NCBI GenBank assembly: GCA_934457145.1
Contig: CAKSHP010000022.1
Span: forward strand, 1-38,219
Length of the DNA: 38,219 bases
From: an uncultured Clostridia bacterium
GTDB lineage: Bacteria > Bacillota > Clostridia > UBA1381 > UMGS1253
Direction: 5' to 3'
Positions 8,772 through 17,400 of this stretch are shown piece by piece. The position numbers and the translations under genes are program-made. How positions within the stretch are numbered: position 1 is the first letter of the stretch; the number at the start of each line of letters is the position of its first letter. Below the pieces are notes generated by a model. That model saw only the letters and a program-made list of their open reading frames with translations, ran no database searches and was not told the origin of the DNA.

Positions 8772-8804
8772 AAATATCCATCCGTTTGTTTTGGATGGAT
8801 ATTT
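8772..8804 (+). terminator. Terminator after the P-type ATPase
   Basis: AATATCCATCC and GGATGGATATT form an 11-bp stem directly after the ATPase stop codon. The following T content is only moderate; the hairpin at 8841 can act as backup. Confidence 0.6.
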
Positions 8805-8840
8805 ATATTTAACTTTATATTCATCTAAAACGCAGACACA

Positions 8841-8884
8841 AAAAAAACTGCGGTAAAGTAAAATCACTTTACCGCAGTTTTTTT
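8841..8884. terminator. Bidirectional terminator between convergent genes
   Basis: AAAAAAACTGCGGTAAAGT pairs with ACTTTACCGCAGTTTTTTT around a 6-nt loop, giving a strong stem with T-runs on both strands. It serves the ATPase operon (+) and the heparinase-like gene (-). Confidence 0.85.
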
Positions 8885-8916
8885 ATTGGGCAGAATATTT
8901 TATCCGCCTTTTTAAT

Positions 8917-11900
8917 TTATTTAAATTTAACCTCCAATATCGAGTTCCATGCATTATGCTCGTTTCCGTAGCCCTTTATGCGCACTGCGCGCACTTTGGT
9001 TTTTGCGGGAAGTTTAAATTCTTCAAATTCATCTTCTGACTTTGTTGTTTTTCCCGAAAAATACTTTTCAAAGTTTTCGCCGTCTACGCTGTATTCAATA
9101 TCCAATGTTGAGCTTCTTGCGGCAGCGCTCATATACGCTATGCACACCGCCTCAATCTCTTTAGGCTCGGTAAACGTGAACTTAATCCATGCCTCGCCGT
9201 TTGCCGACCAGCGCGTTGAAAGGTCGTTATCATAAACATTTTCCGGGAAATTGCCCTCCTGATAATGGCTTGCTTCGATTTCGACTTCGTTTTGTACGCG
9301 GATTTTTATCATGTACGAAAGAGACACGCTCTTGTCGGAAGCTTTGTAAATCTTAACAGTTGTTGTTTCGTCGAGAGCCCGCTGCTTTTCAATTTCAACT
9401 TCGTAATCGCCGTTTGCCGCAGCTTCAACCTCCGGAACAGTCTCCGTTCCCAAAGGCAGCACAATTTCATACTCGGTGTTATACGGATTAAAGTTTTCTA
9501 TCTCTTTTCCGCCGACCGTTATGCTCTTTGCTCTCGGGGTTTCAAGCTCGCCGTCTTCAATTTTCCAGTTGTCTGTCTTTTCAAACGTATAGTTATATCC
9601 CGGCTCGGTTTCGTTGTTGTTTAAAACCGTGAACACAACTGCCAGATTAACCTCTTTAACGTTTGTTAAATGAATTGCAAGCTTTCTTATGCCGTCGTTA
9701 GACGCTTCAAGGCTGTGCTTTGCAGGCGATGTTTCAAGGCGCTCGGCATTCATAACGCTAAACTTTGCATTTGGATTATCGCAAACAATCTTTGCATAAA
9801 GGCGTTTGCCGTTTTTTGTAAGTATTGCGTTTCTGCCGTCGGCAGCGATTTCTATATCGTTTGCCTTGGTGTGGGCAAACCAATAAAACTCGCCGTTTTT
9901 CTTTAAAGTAATTTCGTCTTGCAAAACAGTGCTTCTTCTGTTTGCCGTGAGCATAAGACCGCGTCTTGCGCTTTCAACCTTGCTTACGCCCAGAGCGTCT
10001 GTCATATCAAGGACAGCAAAGCCGCCCTTCGGTTTTGATTCGTATTTTATAATATCGGTTATCGCCTCAGTGTTCTGGTCTGCCGAATCATCAGGATTTA
10101 TAAGCACAGTGTTCTGACCTTCTGCGCGTTTTCTGTAGTAAGATATAAGTCCTGTTTCACCGAAGTAACCCGGAAGCGAATAACTGTCTGAACCAAGTTC
10201 TTCAAACCAGCGAACGCCGTTTGCCTCAAGCAAAAACGTTCCCGCGTCGAGGTTGCCGTGATTGGAGTTGTTTTTTCCGCCGTGTATGCCGGCAAAAACC
10301 ATTGACGCATCTGTCCAGCTTGTTCTGAAAATTGCCGTTCCTATTCCTTTAAACATAATGTCGTTTGCAAGCGCAGTAGATTCTTTTAAAAGGCTCGGAT
10401 CATAGAAAAGAACATCAAGCATCGAAGCGTTTTGCGGATTGCTTTCAAGCTTCTGATACCTGAGCGTTGCAAAATCCATATCCCTTGCATTTTTTGCAAA
10501 CCAAAATGACGTTGACAAATCAAGATGGTTTGAGCCGCTGTCGGAATAGTTAAACGTTCCTGTCGGGCCGTCGATATATGTTGCGTAGTATCCTGTTTGC
10601 AAAACTCCCGGGAACTTAGAAAGTCCGTAGTCTGTGCCGAATGCTGACTGCATCGACGAAAGCGCACGCACAATATATCCCGTGCCGTACTCCCAATATC
10701 CGGGGCCTTCTGCATATCCGCCGTCCGGTGCATAATCGCGAACGCCCTTTTCAAGCGAGCGCACAACCTCTCCTGCCAGATACTCCAAATCGCTTTGATA
10801 CTGCGAATTTTCATTCATTGCAATAAGTGCCATTATTGCGCCGCAGTTGCAAACCGCATTCCAGTTTGTTGTTGCGCCCGTCCAGCCGCTTCTGTTGTGA
10901 GAATTTGCAGCGGTTTTATTATATGCCGTAACCGCCGGCATAATTATATATTTATAAAGCGAATCTTCTATAAACTTTCTTTGCTCGTCTGTAAAATAAT
11001 CATAGCACCAGTCATATGCAAAGGCAACACCGTATGCCATTTCGCCTGTATCCAGGAAGTGATCCGGGTGCCAGTCGGGGAAATTGCAAACAGCTTCAAT
11101 TTCTTTATACGCTCTTTCAGCATATCGCGCATCACCCGTGAACTGATAGTTAAAACCGAGCGAAACAAGCTTGCTCTTTGCCGAACGCGAAACCTCCAAA
11201 AGCGATGAGGTAACGCCTGCCGGAGTTTCAACGTACTGAACCGTCGGCTGTTCTAAAACGCCTTTTCCGCTCTTTACAACAAGCTCAATCCACTTTTCAA
11301 GGTTTTTATCGGTTTTCGCTTCTTCTTTTATTTTTGAAATGTCTGCCGCGGTTGCCATAAGGCGCGGATGCGAGTTATTCGGATTTTTGTTTTTCAAATC
11401 CGCAAGCATCTGCTCTCCTGTCGGGCGCTCAAAAACCATCTCGCCTATTATTGAGCTTATGCAGTATCTGTCGGCGTCGCTGTCATAAATATCTTCCGTG
11501 TCGGAAATGATAATAAGACCTAAAGAATCCCAGAAAACCTTTTTGCCGAGAGCCTCTGCACATGCGCGAAGCGGCACAAACGTGCGGTTATTATATGCAT
11601 CCGCCGCAGTGTCAATCTCGCTTGCCTGTCCGTTTTTGTAAATTATATTGGAGCCGAGTGTCATCTCGATTGTGTCCGACTCTTTTTTAATCGTTACCTT
11701 TTTTGTGTCTGCATCATAGGAAACGTCTGCTCCGAGCTGTTCGGAAATAAACCTTACCGGCACGAGCGTGCGGTTGTTTAACACAAAAGGCACAACGTCT
11801 GCGTTCTGCGAATCAATCGGCACTCTCTTTGTGTTTGCAAGTCCGTAGGGGTTGTTTAAATAAAGGCAAACCGCATTTTCGATTTTTGAAAAATCGCCGA

Positions 11901-13086
11901 ACGAAGAAGCGTTTTTATATTTAAGGTTTGTGTTTTCGTTCTCCCACTCGCGGTCTTTTTGTTTTTGAATATATGTATCATCGGCATATATGTAAAATTC
12001 GTCAATATATGCATACGAACCGGCTTCAATCTCCATATCCCAGCCGTTTGTTCTAAACATTATCGAGTCTAACTTGTCAAAACCGAGAGGCGAGCGCGAC
12101 TTGTCAAGCTTTGAAAACGGAATATCGAGCGTTACCCACTCGCCCGCCTTTAAAGTAACAGACTTTGTGTAGTAGTCGCTGCCGTCTGTCTCGGCGTTCT
12201 GACTTGAAAAATAAAGCAAAAATGTTATATCCCTGTCATCCATGCCCTTCATTTTAAGATGAAGATTTGTGTAGTTTGACAAATCCGCAGTACCCATTAA
12301 TATGACATCTCTTTTTGCAGAAATGTTCCACTTTGCGGTGAATTTGTTTGTGCCCTTTTGGGTTTTGTCCGCTTCAAAGCCAAGGTCGGTTATTGCTTTT
12401 TCCGTTTTTGTGTCGACAATATCAAACCTCTTGCTTTTCGTAAGCGGAATAGGCGTTGGGGGCGGCGTCGGCGTGGGAGGAGTTTTAACTCCTGCCGTAA
12501 CGCTTGCTTTTATTTTAAGTTCTTTATCGCTCGGCATATAGTTTTCGTCGCAGCTTATAACAAAGCGGTCATAGCCGATGTTTACAACCTGTCTGGGTAT
12601 AACGTCGAGCACGGCAGTTTCGCCGGCTTTAAGGCTGACCGATTTTAAAACATACCACATAGGCATGTCCGGATCTGCCGCCAAAGCGACAAAGTTGTAT
12701 GCGCTGCCGTTAACCGCAAGCCACAGATTTCCTCCGCTTAGCTTGCTGACGTTTGAGCTGTGGCGCATCCAAACGTTATACGTGCCGTCCTTATCTGCCG
12801 TAAACTTTAAAGAAAATGCCGGCTCTGCGCCCTTTGCCGGATTGTTTTTATCCTCAATCAAAGGTCTTAGCGCTTTGCCTTTTGAATACTGGCTGTCCTT
12901 TACGATGTCGATAAGCTTTTTATTATATTCAAGCGTTTCAGCTTCAATATCCAAAAAGCCGTCATTTGTTTTCGGTATCGCATCGTCTGCGCTTTGGTCT
13001 GCCGCTAAAGCATACGGCGAAAAGCAGCAAAAAAGCATTGCAATGCACAAAACCGAACTGATAATTTTTGCGAAATCTTTTCTCAT
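8917..13086 (-). CDS. Secreted multidomain heparinase II/III-like polysaccharide lyase
   Basis: 1389 residues, far longer than a bare heparinase II/III (~600-750). In order: a signal peptide (about 1-28, cut after ALA), a CBM-like beta-sandwich (42-185), a Pro/Thr linker (TPPTPTPPPTPIP), a second carbohydrate-binding-like sandwich (220-370), a copper-amine-oxidase N1-type stalk domain with two VPVRF/VPLRA halves (405-530), the (alpha/alpha) toroid plus heparinase beta-sandwich (about 565-1190, with NWNAVCNCGAI, DGGYAEGPGYWEYG, NNSNHGNLDAGTF), a linker sandwich, and a C-terminal F5/8 type C (discoidin-like) module (about 1265-1389). Such lyases cleave uronate-containing polysaccharides by beta-elimination; the substrate cannot be read here. 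AGGAGGAAGAAA precedes the ATG. No LPXTG or SLH anchor is visible. Single-gene unit. Confidence 0.85.
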   Translation of the reverse strand: MRKDFAKIISSVLCIAMLFCCFSPYALAADQSADDAIPKTNDGFLDIEAETLEYNKKLIDIVKDSQYSKGKALRPLIEDKNNPAKGAEPAFSLKFTADKDGTYNVWMRHSSNVSKLSGGNLWLAVNGSAYNFVALAADPDMPMWYVLKSVSLKAGETAVLDVIPRQVVNIGYDRFVISCDENYMPSDKELKIKASVTAGVKTPPTPTPPPTPIPLTKSKRFDIVDTKTEKAITDLGFEADKTQKGTNKFTAKWNISAKRDVILMGTADLSNYTNLHLKMKGMDDRDITFLLYFSSQNAETDGSDYYTKSVTLKAGEWVTLDIPFSKLDKSRSPLGFDKLDSIMFRTNGWDMEIEAGSYAYIDEFYIYADDTYIQKQKDREWENENTNLKYKNASSFGDFSKIENAVCLYLNNPYGLANTKRVPIDSQNADVVPFVLNNRTLVPVRFISEQLGADVSYDADTKKVTIKKESDTIEMTLGSNIIYKNGQASEIDTAADAYNNRTFVPLRACAEALGKKVFWDSLGLIIISDTEDIYDSDADRYCISSIIGEMVFERPTGEQMLADLKNKNPNNSHPRLMATAADISKIKEEAKTDKNLEKWIELVVKSGKGVLEQPTVQYVETPAGVTSSLLEVSRSAKSKLVSLGFNYQFTGDARYAERAYKEIEAVCNFPDWHPDHFLDTGEMAYGVAFAYDWCYDYFTDEQRKFIEDSLYKYIIMPAVTAYNKTAANSHNRSGWTGATTNWNAVCNCGAIMALIAMNENSQYQSDLEYLAGEVVRSLEKGVRDYAPDGGYAEGPGYWEYGTGYIVRALSSMQSAFGTDYGLSKFPGVLQTGYYATYIDGPTGTFNYSDSGSNHLDLSTSFWFAKNARDMDFATLRYQKLESNPQNASMLDVLFYDPSLLKESTALANDIMFKGIGTAIFRTSWTDASMVFAGIHGGKNNSNHGNLDAGTFLLEANGVRWFEELGSDSYSLPGYFGETGLISYYRKRAEGQNTVLINPDDSADQNTEAITDIIKYESKPKGGFAVLDMTDALGVSKVESARRGLMLTANRRSTVLQDEITLKKNGEFYWFAHTKANDIEIAADGRNAILTKNGKRLYAKIVCDNPNAKFSVMNAERLETSPAKHSLEASNDGIRKLAIHLTNVKEVNLAVVFTVLNNNETEPGYNYTFEKTDNWKIEDGELETPRAKSITVGGKEIENFNPYNTEYEIVLPLGTETVPEVEAAANGDYEVEIEKQRALDETTTVKIYKASDKSVSLSYMIKIRVQNEVEIEASHYQEGNFPENVYDNDLSTRWSANGEAWIKFTFTEPKEIEAVCIAYMSAAARSSTLDIEYSVDGENFEKYFSGKTTKSEDEFEEFKLPAKTKVRAVRIKGYGNEHNAWNSILEVKFK

Positions 13087-13117
13087 TTTCTTCCTCCTAA
13101 ATTTTTTTGATAATATA

Positions 13118-13146
13118 ATTCTAACATATAAATTTCACCAAATCAA
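13118..13146 (-). promoter_or_regulatory. Promoter of the heparinase-like gene
   Basis: On the minus strand TTGATT, a 17-nt spacer and TAGAAT preceded by TGT; the predicted start is about 25 nt before the ATG. Confidence 0.55.
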
Positions 13147-13238
13147 CCGCTTTTTTTAATTTGTTTTATGGTCTTTTTTATATTTTTACCGTTTTTCACA
13201 ATTGTTTGTGAGCATTTTATGCACTTTTAACAAAATTG

Positions 13239-13901
13239 TTATTCTTCGTTTCCGTAGGTTATTTTTAATTCTCCGGAGGTGTTTGAAAATGCGCTGTCTG
13301 AAACAATGCAGTTTTTATTTTTTATTATAACGCGTTTTAAAGACGTGCAGCCCATAAATGCGCCGTCGTCTATTCTTTCAAGGTTTTCGGGCAGAACAAC
13401 CTCTTTAAGATTAACGCAGTTTGCAAATGCAAAAGCGCCTATCTGCAAAACATCTTCCCCTATATTAAGCGAATTTAACTCACACCCGTTAAACACGTTT
13501 TTGCCGACGTTTTTAACGCCGTTTTCTATGGCGACGCACCTTATTCTTTCCAGATAGCTTTTAAAATAACACATTCCGCGCCTTTCAAATCCGCCCATTT
13601 CTCCGCGTCCGCTTATTATAAGAGTGTTGTCGGAATAAAAGCGCCATACAAGCGTTTCATGATTTCCGTTTTCGTCGCGGCCGAAATATCCGCTGTCGAT
13701 AACATAGGCTTCCTCTTTTTTATCAAAATTTTCATATCCGCCGTAATACACAAAAGCCGCAGCGCCGAATACCGCAGCCATACACAAAAACACCATAAAC
13801 AAAACAAACCCGGTGCGGCGTTTTTTTAATTTTTTTCCGCAATATTCACACACTCTTGCCGAATTTTCGTTTTCATATCCGCATCTTTTGCATATTTTCA
13901 C
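13239..13901 (-). CDS. Zinc-ribbon, membrane-anchored BspA-type leucine-rich repeat protein
   Basis: 220 residues. The N-terminus CKRCGYENENSARVCEYCG is a CxxC-x11-CxxC zinc ribbon, presumably cytoplasmic. It is followed by KKRR and a membrane helix (about residues 31-53). The outer part holds three to four LRR_5/BspA-like repeats (NVFNGCELNSLNIG, AFANCVNLKEVVLPENL, AFMGCTSLKRVII). Proteins of this layout are common in Clostridia, and the repeats usually bind proteins at the cell surface. The start is a GTG at 13901, supported by GGGAGGA 9 nt upstream and by a consensus promoter. Function unknown. Confidence 0.85.
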   Translation of the reverse strand: MKICKRCGYENENSARVCEYCGKKLKKRRTGFVLFMVFLCMAAVFGAAAFVYYGGYENFDKKEEAYVIDSGYFGRDENGNHETLVWRFYSDNTLIISGRGEMGGFERRGMCYFKSYLERIRCVAIENGVKNVGKNVFNGCELNSLNIGEDVLQIGAFAFANCVNLKEVVLPENLERIDDGAFMGCTSLKRVIIKNKNCIVSDSAFSNTSGELKITYGNEE

Positions 13902-13955
13902 GCTTTTTTTCCTCCCGCATTTTTATGTATTTCATAATTGTATGTTTTTACCTAT

Positions 13956-13984
13956 ATTATAACATTTGTATATTTTCATGTCAA
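13956..13984 (-). promoter_or_regulatory. Promoter of the zinc-ribbon LRR gene
   Basis: Perfect sigma-A consensus on the minus strand: TTGACA, 17 nt, TATAAT, with TGT before the -10. Confidence 0.75.
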
Positions 13985-13999
13985 TATACCGGTTTTATT

Positions 14000-14038
14000 A
14001 AAAAAGGCGCACGGCAAAAATTTGATTTACCGTGCGCC
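14000..14038 (-). terminator. Terminator of the oadB operon
   Basis: On the minus strand GGCGCACGG and CCGTGCGCC form a 9-bp stem with a 15-nt loop followed by TTTTTT, 20 nt past the small gamma-like gene. Confidence 0.85.
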
Positions 14039-14058
14039 CCTGTTTAATAAGTCTAACG

Positions 14059-14184
14059 CTATTTGTCTTTGATTTTTGTGAGCAGATACATCACCAAAAC
14101 AATAATCAGACATACAAGAAGTATTCCGCCCATTCCTTTTGCCATTATCGGCAGAGTTTTAAGCAAGTTTTCAATATTAAACAT
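14059..14184 (-). CDS. OadG-like small subunit of a Na+-pump decarboxylase
   Basis: 41 residues, starting MFNIENLLKTLPIMAKGM, then one membrane helix (about 19-36) and a basic tail. AAGGAG lies 11 nt before the ATG. It follows the beta-subunit gene with a 28-nt gap, the place where short gamma (OadG-related) subunits occur. The gamma subunit holds the alpha and beta subunits together in oxaloacetate or methylmalonyl-CoA decarboxylase pumps. The usual hydrophilic, metal-binding tail of OadG is absent, so this is a minimal version. Confidence 0.7.
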   Translation of the reverse strand: MFNIENLLKTLPIMAKGMGGILLVCLIIVLVMYLLTKIKDK

Positions 14185-14212
14185 TTTTAGCCCGCTCCTT
14201 TCCGCAAAAAGC

Positions 14213-15346
14213 TTATACTATAAGGTTAAGTATCAAACCGCCGGCAATAACCGAGGCAATCTGTCCGGAAACGTTAACACCTATCGAGTGCATAAGCAAA
14301 AAGTTCTGATTGTCCTCGTTAAGGCCCATTTTGTGAACCACGCGCGCCGACATCGGAAACGCGGATATGCCTGCCGCACCGATCATGGGGTTGATTTTCT
14401 TTTTCAAAAACAGGTTAAGAATTTTTGCAACAATAACGCCGCCGGCAGTATCAAAAATAAATGCCACCAATCCCAAAGCTATTATCATAAGCGTTTCTTT
14501 TGTCAAAAACTGATTTGCCTGCATTTTTGTTGCAATCGTGATACCCAAAAACAGCGTTATCAGGTTTGCAAGAGTTTTCTGAGCTGTTTCGGAAAGACCT
14601 TCCGTTACGCCGCACTCTCTTATCAGATTACCAAACATCAAAAATCCGACAAGCGCCACGCTCTTTGGCGCAACAATTCCCGTTATAACCGTTATAACTA
14701 TAGGAAACAGAATTTTTGCCGTTTTGGAAACACCTTTTGGCTTATATTCCATTCTTATAAGTCTTTCCTTTTTGGTTGTCAAAAGCTTGATAACCGGCGG
14801 CTGAACAACAGGCACAAGCGCCATGTACGAATAAGCCGCAACCATGATTGCTCCGAGGTACTGTGTGTTATAATGCTGAGCCACAAATATAGAGGTCGGG
14901 CCGTCTGCCGCACCGATTATCGCAATCGAGGCTGCGTCTTTTAAATCAAAGCCAAAATATGATGCCATGCTGAGCGTGAAAAATATGCCGAACTGCGCCG
15001 CTCCGCCGAAAATCATCAGCTTTGGATTTGAAAGAAGCGGACCAAAGTCAATCATTGCTCCAATTCCCACAAAGAGCAACAGCGGAAACAGCTCGTTTGC
15101 AATACCTGCATTAAAAAGCACATCTATAACGCCTGCCTCCTGTGCCACACCTTCAACGTACTGCGTTACAGCTCCGCTCATAGGAAGGTTTACCAAAATT
15201 GCTCCGAATCCCATCGGCAAAAGAAGCGTCGGCTCCATATCTTTTTTAATTGCAAGATAGATTAAAACCGCTCCTATAATCCACATAATAACCATTTGGT
15301 AATTAATGTTTAATGCGTTGCCGAAAATAGCGTTTAAAAAATCCAT
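14213..15346 (-). CDS. oadB: Na+-transporting oxaloacetate/methylmalonyl-CoA decarboxylase beta subunit
   Basis: 377 residues, close to the family's usual length, with about 9-11 membrane helices. The conserved block IIGAADGPTSIFVAQH (about residues 143-158) contains the Asp that binds the translocated Na+ in this family. The N-terminus MDFLNAIFGNALNINYQMV and the end SGQIASVIAGGLIL fit as well. The beta subunit decarboxylates carboxybiotin and exports Na+, building a sodium gradient. The alpha/biotin-carrier genes are not in the window, so the parent substrate (oxaloacetate, methylmalonyl-CoA or glutaconyl-CoA) is open. Start supported by GAAAGGAAAG. Expression is likely governed by the structured leader at 15396-15540. 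Confidence 0.9.
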   Translation of the reverse strand: MDFLNAIFGNALNINYQMVIMWIIGAVLIYLAIKKDMEPTLLLPMGFGAILVNLPMSGAVTQYVEGVAQEAGVIDVLFNAGIANELFPLLLFVGIGAMIDFGPLLSNPKLMIFGGAAQFGIFFTLSMASYFGFDLKDAASIAIIGAADGPTSIFVAQHYNTQYLGAIMVAAYSYMALVPVVQPPVIKLLTTKKERLIRMEYKPKGVSKTAKILFPIVITVITGIVAPKSVALVGFLMFGNLIRECGVTEGLSETAQKTLANLITLFLGITIATKMQANQFLTKETLMIIALGLVAFIFDTAGGVIVAKILNLFLKKKINPMIGAAGISAFPMSARVVHKMGLNEDNQNFLLMHSIGVNVSGQIASVIAGGLILNLIV

Positions 15347-15395
15347 TTTCTTTCTTTCCTTTCATTAAATATTTTAAGGAGGCTGCAAATCCGTA

Positions 15396-15441
15396 TAAAA
15401 AAAAGACTTTTACCGCAAAGAACCTCTGCGGCAAAAGTCTT
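15396..15441 (-). terminator. Leader terminator (expression platform) before oadB
   Basis: On the minus strand AAGACTTTTGCCGCA pairs with TGCGGTAAAAGTCTT (14 of 15 pairs) and is followed by eight T. It lies between the oadB promoter and the oadB start, so it must be read through for expression; this is the layout of transcription attenuation. Confidence 0.8.
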
Positions 15442-15485
15442 ACCATTTAATTCTGAAGCGGGCTTTTAAAAAATCATTTTTAAAA

Positions 15486-15540
15486 ACCGTTCTGACGCCA
15501 GAGAAACGGATTAAGTCCGCAGGTTACTCCCCTTTACCTG
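15486..15540 (-). ncRNA. Riboswitch-like aptamer upstream of oadB (yybP-ykoY-like or Na+-class)
   Basis: The transcript from the promoter at 15546-15574 should begin almost exactly at this element. Seen in the sequence: CAGGU and ACCUG close a loop holding AAAGGGGAGUA, then a CGGA/UCCG hairpin, then a CCGUU...AACGG hairpin whose loop contains GGCGUC. GGGGAGUA plus a nearby CGUCA is the signature I associate with the yybP-ykoY Mn2+ riboswitch. The gene controlled is a sodium pump, so a Na+-sensing class (DUF1646/Na+-I) is an alternative. The assignment is not settled here. Confidence 0.5.
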
Positions 15541-15545
15541 ATAAA

Positions 15546-15574
15546 ATCATACCATACAAACCAATCGTTGTCAA
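15546..15574 (-). promoter_or_regulatory. Promoter of the oadB leader
   Basis: On the minus strand TTGACA, a 17-nt spacer and TATGAT with TGG before the -10. It starts 14 nt past the proS stop, so oadB is transcribed independently of proS. Confidence 0.75.
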
Positions 15575-15587
15575 TAAAAAATTTTAA

Positions 15588-17303
15588 TTATTTTTTAATT
15601 TCTTCCCACAAGTCGGAAACAATTTTGTCAACAGTTTCGTAAACGTCTTCTGCCTTAACGCTCATTTTTACCTTTTTGTCGCGCGTGCAAACTTCAACCT
15701 CGCCTTTTGCCAGGCCTTTTTTGCTGACAATTACGCGAACCGGCACACCCAAAAGGTCGGCATCTGCAAAGGCAACGCCCGTTGAAACCTTGCGGTCTTC
15801 AAGCATCGTTTCATACTTTTTGGAAATGTTTTCATAAATTTCATTTGCCTTATCTGCAACTTCTTCAACCTGATTATTAAGACAGCATATATGTACTGTC
15901 CACGGAGCCACGGATATCGGCCATATCGGACCGTAGTCATCATGGTGGTCTTCTATTATGCATGCCAGAAGTCTTCCGACACCTATGCCGTAGCAGCCCA
16001 TAATCGGAGTTTTTCTTTCGCCGTCTTTATCGATAAATTCCATGCCCATGCTCTTTGAGTATTTTGTGCCGAGCTGGAATATATTGCCCACCTCGATACC
16101 TCTTTTGATGGAAATTTTCTTTCCGCATTCAGGGCAAATTCCGCCGTCGGCAACCTTTGCAACATCAAAATATTTTGCGTCTTTAACGTCGCGGCTCATG
16201 CAAACGCCCTTGTAGTGGTAATCGTATTTATTTGCGCCGCAAACCAAATCGTTTTCGTCTTTAATTGAGTTATCGCATATAACGGCAGCATCACATTCAA
16301 GATTGTAAGGTCCGATAAAGCCGAACGACAAGTTCGAGCTTTCATAGTCTGCAAACGGGAAAATTTCGCAGCCCAAAACCTTTTTAAGCTTAGCCTCGTT
16401 AACCTCAAGGTCGCCTCTTATAAACACGATAACCGGTTTTTCGTCTTTGGGCGTACCAAACACAACGGCCTTTATGCTGTCTGCGGGCGATGCGTTTAAA
16501 TAAGCGCAAACATCGTCTATCGTTTTAGCGTCAGGCGTGTGCACACATTCTATTTCGCTTTCCGCTTTATTTCTTGAAGGCACAATGCTCTTTGCAACCT
16601 CCATGTTAGCGGAAAATCCGCAGGAGTCGCATATAACGAGCGAGTCTTCGCCGAACTCATTTAAAAGCATAAACTCATGAGCCACGCTTCCGCCCATCAT
16701 TCCCGTATCGGATTTAACGGCAATAACGTCACCCACGCCGGCTCTTTTATATATTTTATTATATGCGTCATAGCAGCGCATATAGTATTTTTCCAAATCC
16801 TCCTGTGTGGTGTGGAAAGAATATGCGTCCTTCATTGTAAACTCACGGACGCGGATAAGTCCGCCGCGGCTTCTGGGTTCGTCGCGAAACTTTGTTTGAA
16901 TCTGATATATCATAAACGGATACTTGCTGTATGATAAAGCTTCGCTTCTTGCAAGGTGAACCGCAGCCTCCTCATGCGTCATAGCCAAAAGCATATCCAT
17001 GCCGGCTCTGTCTTTAATTCTTAAAAGCTCGCTGCCGACAGCGTCCCAGCGTCCCGACTCTTTCCAAAGGTCGCCCGGCAAAACAACAGGCATCATAACC
17101 TCCTGGCCGTCTATTGCGTCCATTTCCTCACGGATAATATTTTCTATTTTCGAAGCAACTTTCTTTGCCGGCATCAGAAGCGAAAACACACCGCTTGCAA
17201 CCTGGCGCATATAGCCTCCCCTCAAAAGAAAAATATGACTTGCCATATTGGCATCGGCGGGTTTTTCTTTAAAACGTTCGCCGAGCAGCTTACTCATGCG
17301 CAT
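15588..17303 (-). CDS. proS: Prolyl-tRNA synthetase
   Basis: 571 residues, the bacterial-type ProRS with the editing (INS) domain. The start MRMSKLLGERFKEKP is at the ATG at 17303, chosen because GAGGAG lies 9 nt upstream. Class II motifs: MPVVLPGDLWKESGRW (motif 1 region), FRDEPRSRGGLIRVREFTMKDAYSFH (motif 2), and GCYGIGVGRLLACIIE (motif 3). The insertion between motifs 2 and 3 (about residues 220-380) is the editing domain, and the C-terminal ~110 residues are the anticodon-binding domain. It charges tRNA-Pro. Its promoter lies in one copy of the 78-bp repeat. Confidence 0.95.
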   Translation of the reverse strand: MRMSKLLGERFKEKPADANMASHIFLLRGGYMRQVASGVFSLLMPAKKVASKIENIIREEMDAIDGQEVMMPVVLPGDLWKESGRWDAVGSELLRIKDRAGMDMLLAMTHEEAAVHLARSEALSYSKYPFMIYQIQTKFRDEPRSRGGLIRVREFTMKDAYSFHTTQEDLEKYYMRCYDAYNKIYKRAGVGDVIAVKSDTGMMGGSVAHEFMLLNEFGEDSLVICDSCGFSANMEVAKSIVPSRNKAESEIECVHTPDAKTIDDVCAYLNASPADSIKAVVFGTPKDEKPVIVFIRGDLEVNEAKLKKVLGCEIFPFADYESSNLSFGFIGPYNLECDAAVICDNSIKDENDLVCGANKYDYHYKGVCMSRDVKDAKYFDVAKVADGGICPECGKKISIKRGIEVGNIFQLGTKYSKSMGMEFIDKDGERKTPIMGCYGIGVGRLLACIIEDHHDDYGPIWPISVAPWTVHICCLNNQVEEVADKANEIYENISKKYETMLEDRKVSTGVAFADADLLGVPVRVIVSKKGLAKGEVEVCTRDKKVKMSVKAEDVYETVDKIVSDLWEEIKK

Positions 17304-17322
17304 ATATAAAACAACTCCTCTT

Positions 17323-17400
17323 AACATTATCTTTTTTAATCAAATACCATGCTACAGTATACCACTTTACAAAGGCTTTTGTCAATAACTTTATCTTTTT
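17323..17400. repeat. 78-bp direct repeat, copy 1 (proS promoter copy)
   Basis: Identical over 78 bp to 18712-18789, same orientation. It carries a full minus-strand promoter (17356-17385) driving proS, and its last bases supply the final AA of the TAA stop codon of the upstream gene (17399-18691). Confidence 0.95.
17356..17385 (-). promoter_or_regulatory. proS promoter
   Basis: On the minus strand TTGACA, an 18-nt spacer and TATACT with TGG before the -10, wholly inside repeat copy 1. Confidence 0.7.

Noticed and set aside
14063..14944. 293-residue plus-strand open frame
   Set aside because: It is antisense to the oadB and small gamma-like genes, is rich in Cys/His/Arg/Lys without any fold pattern, and has no ribosome site. 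Shadow frame.
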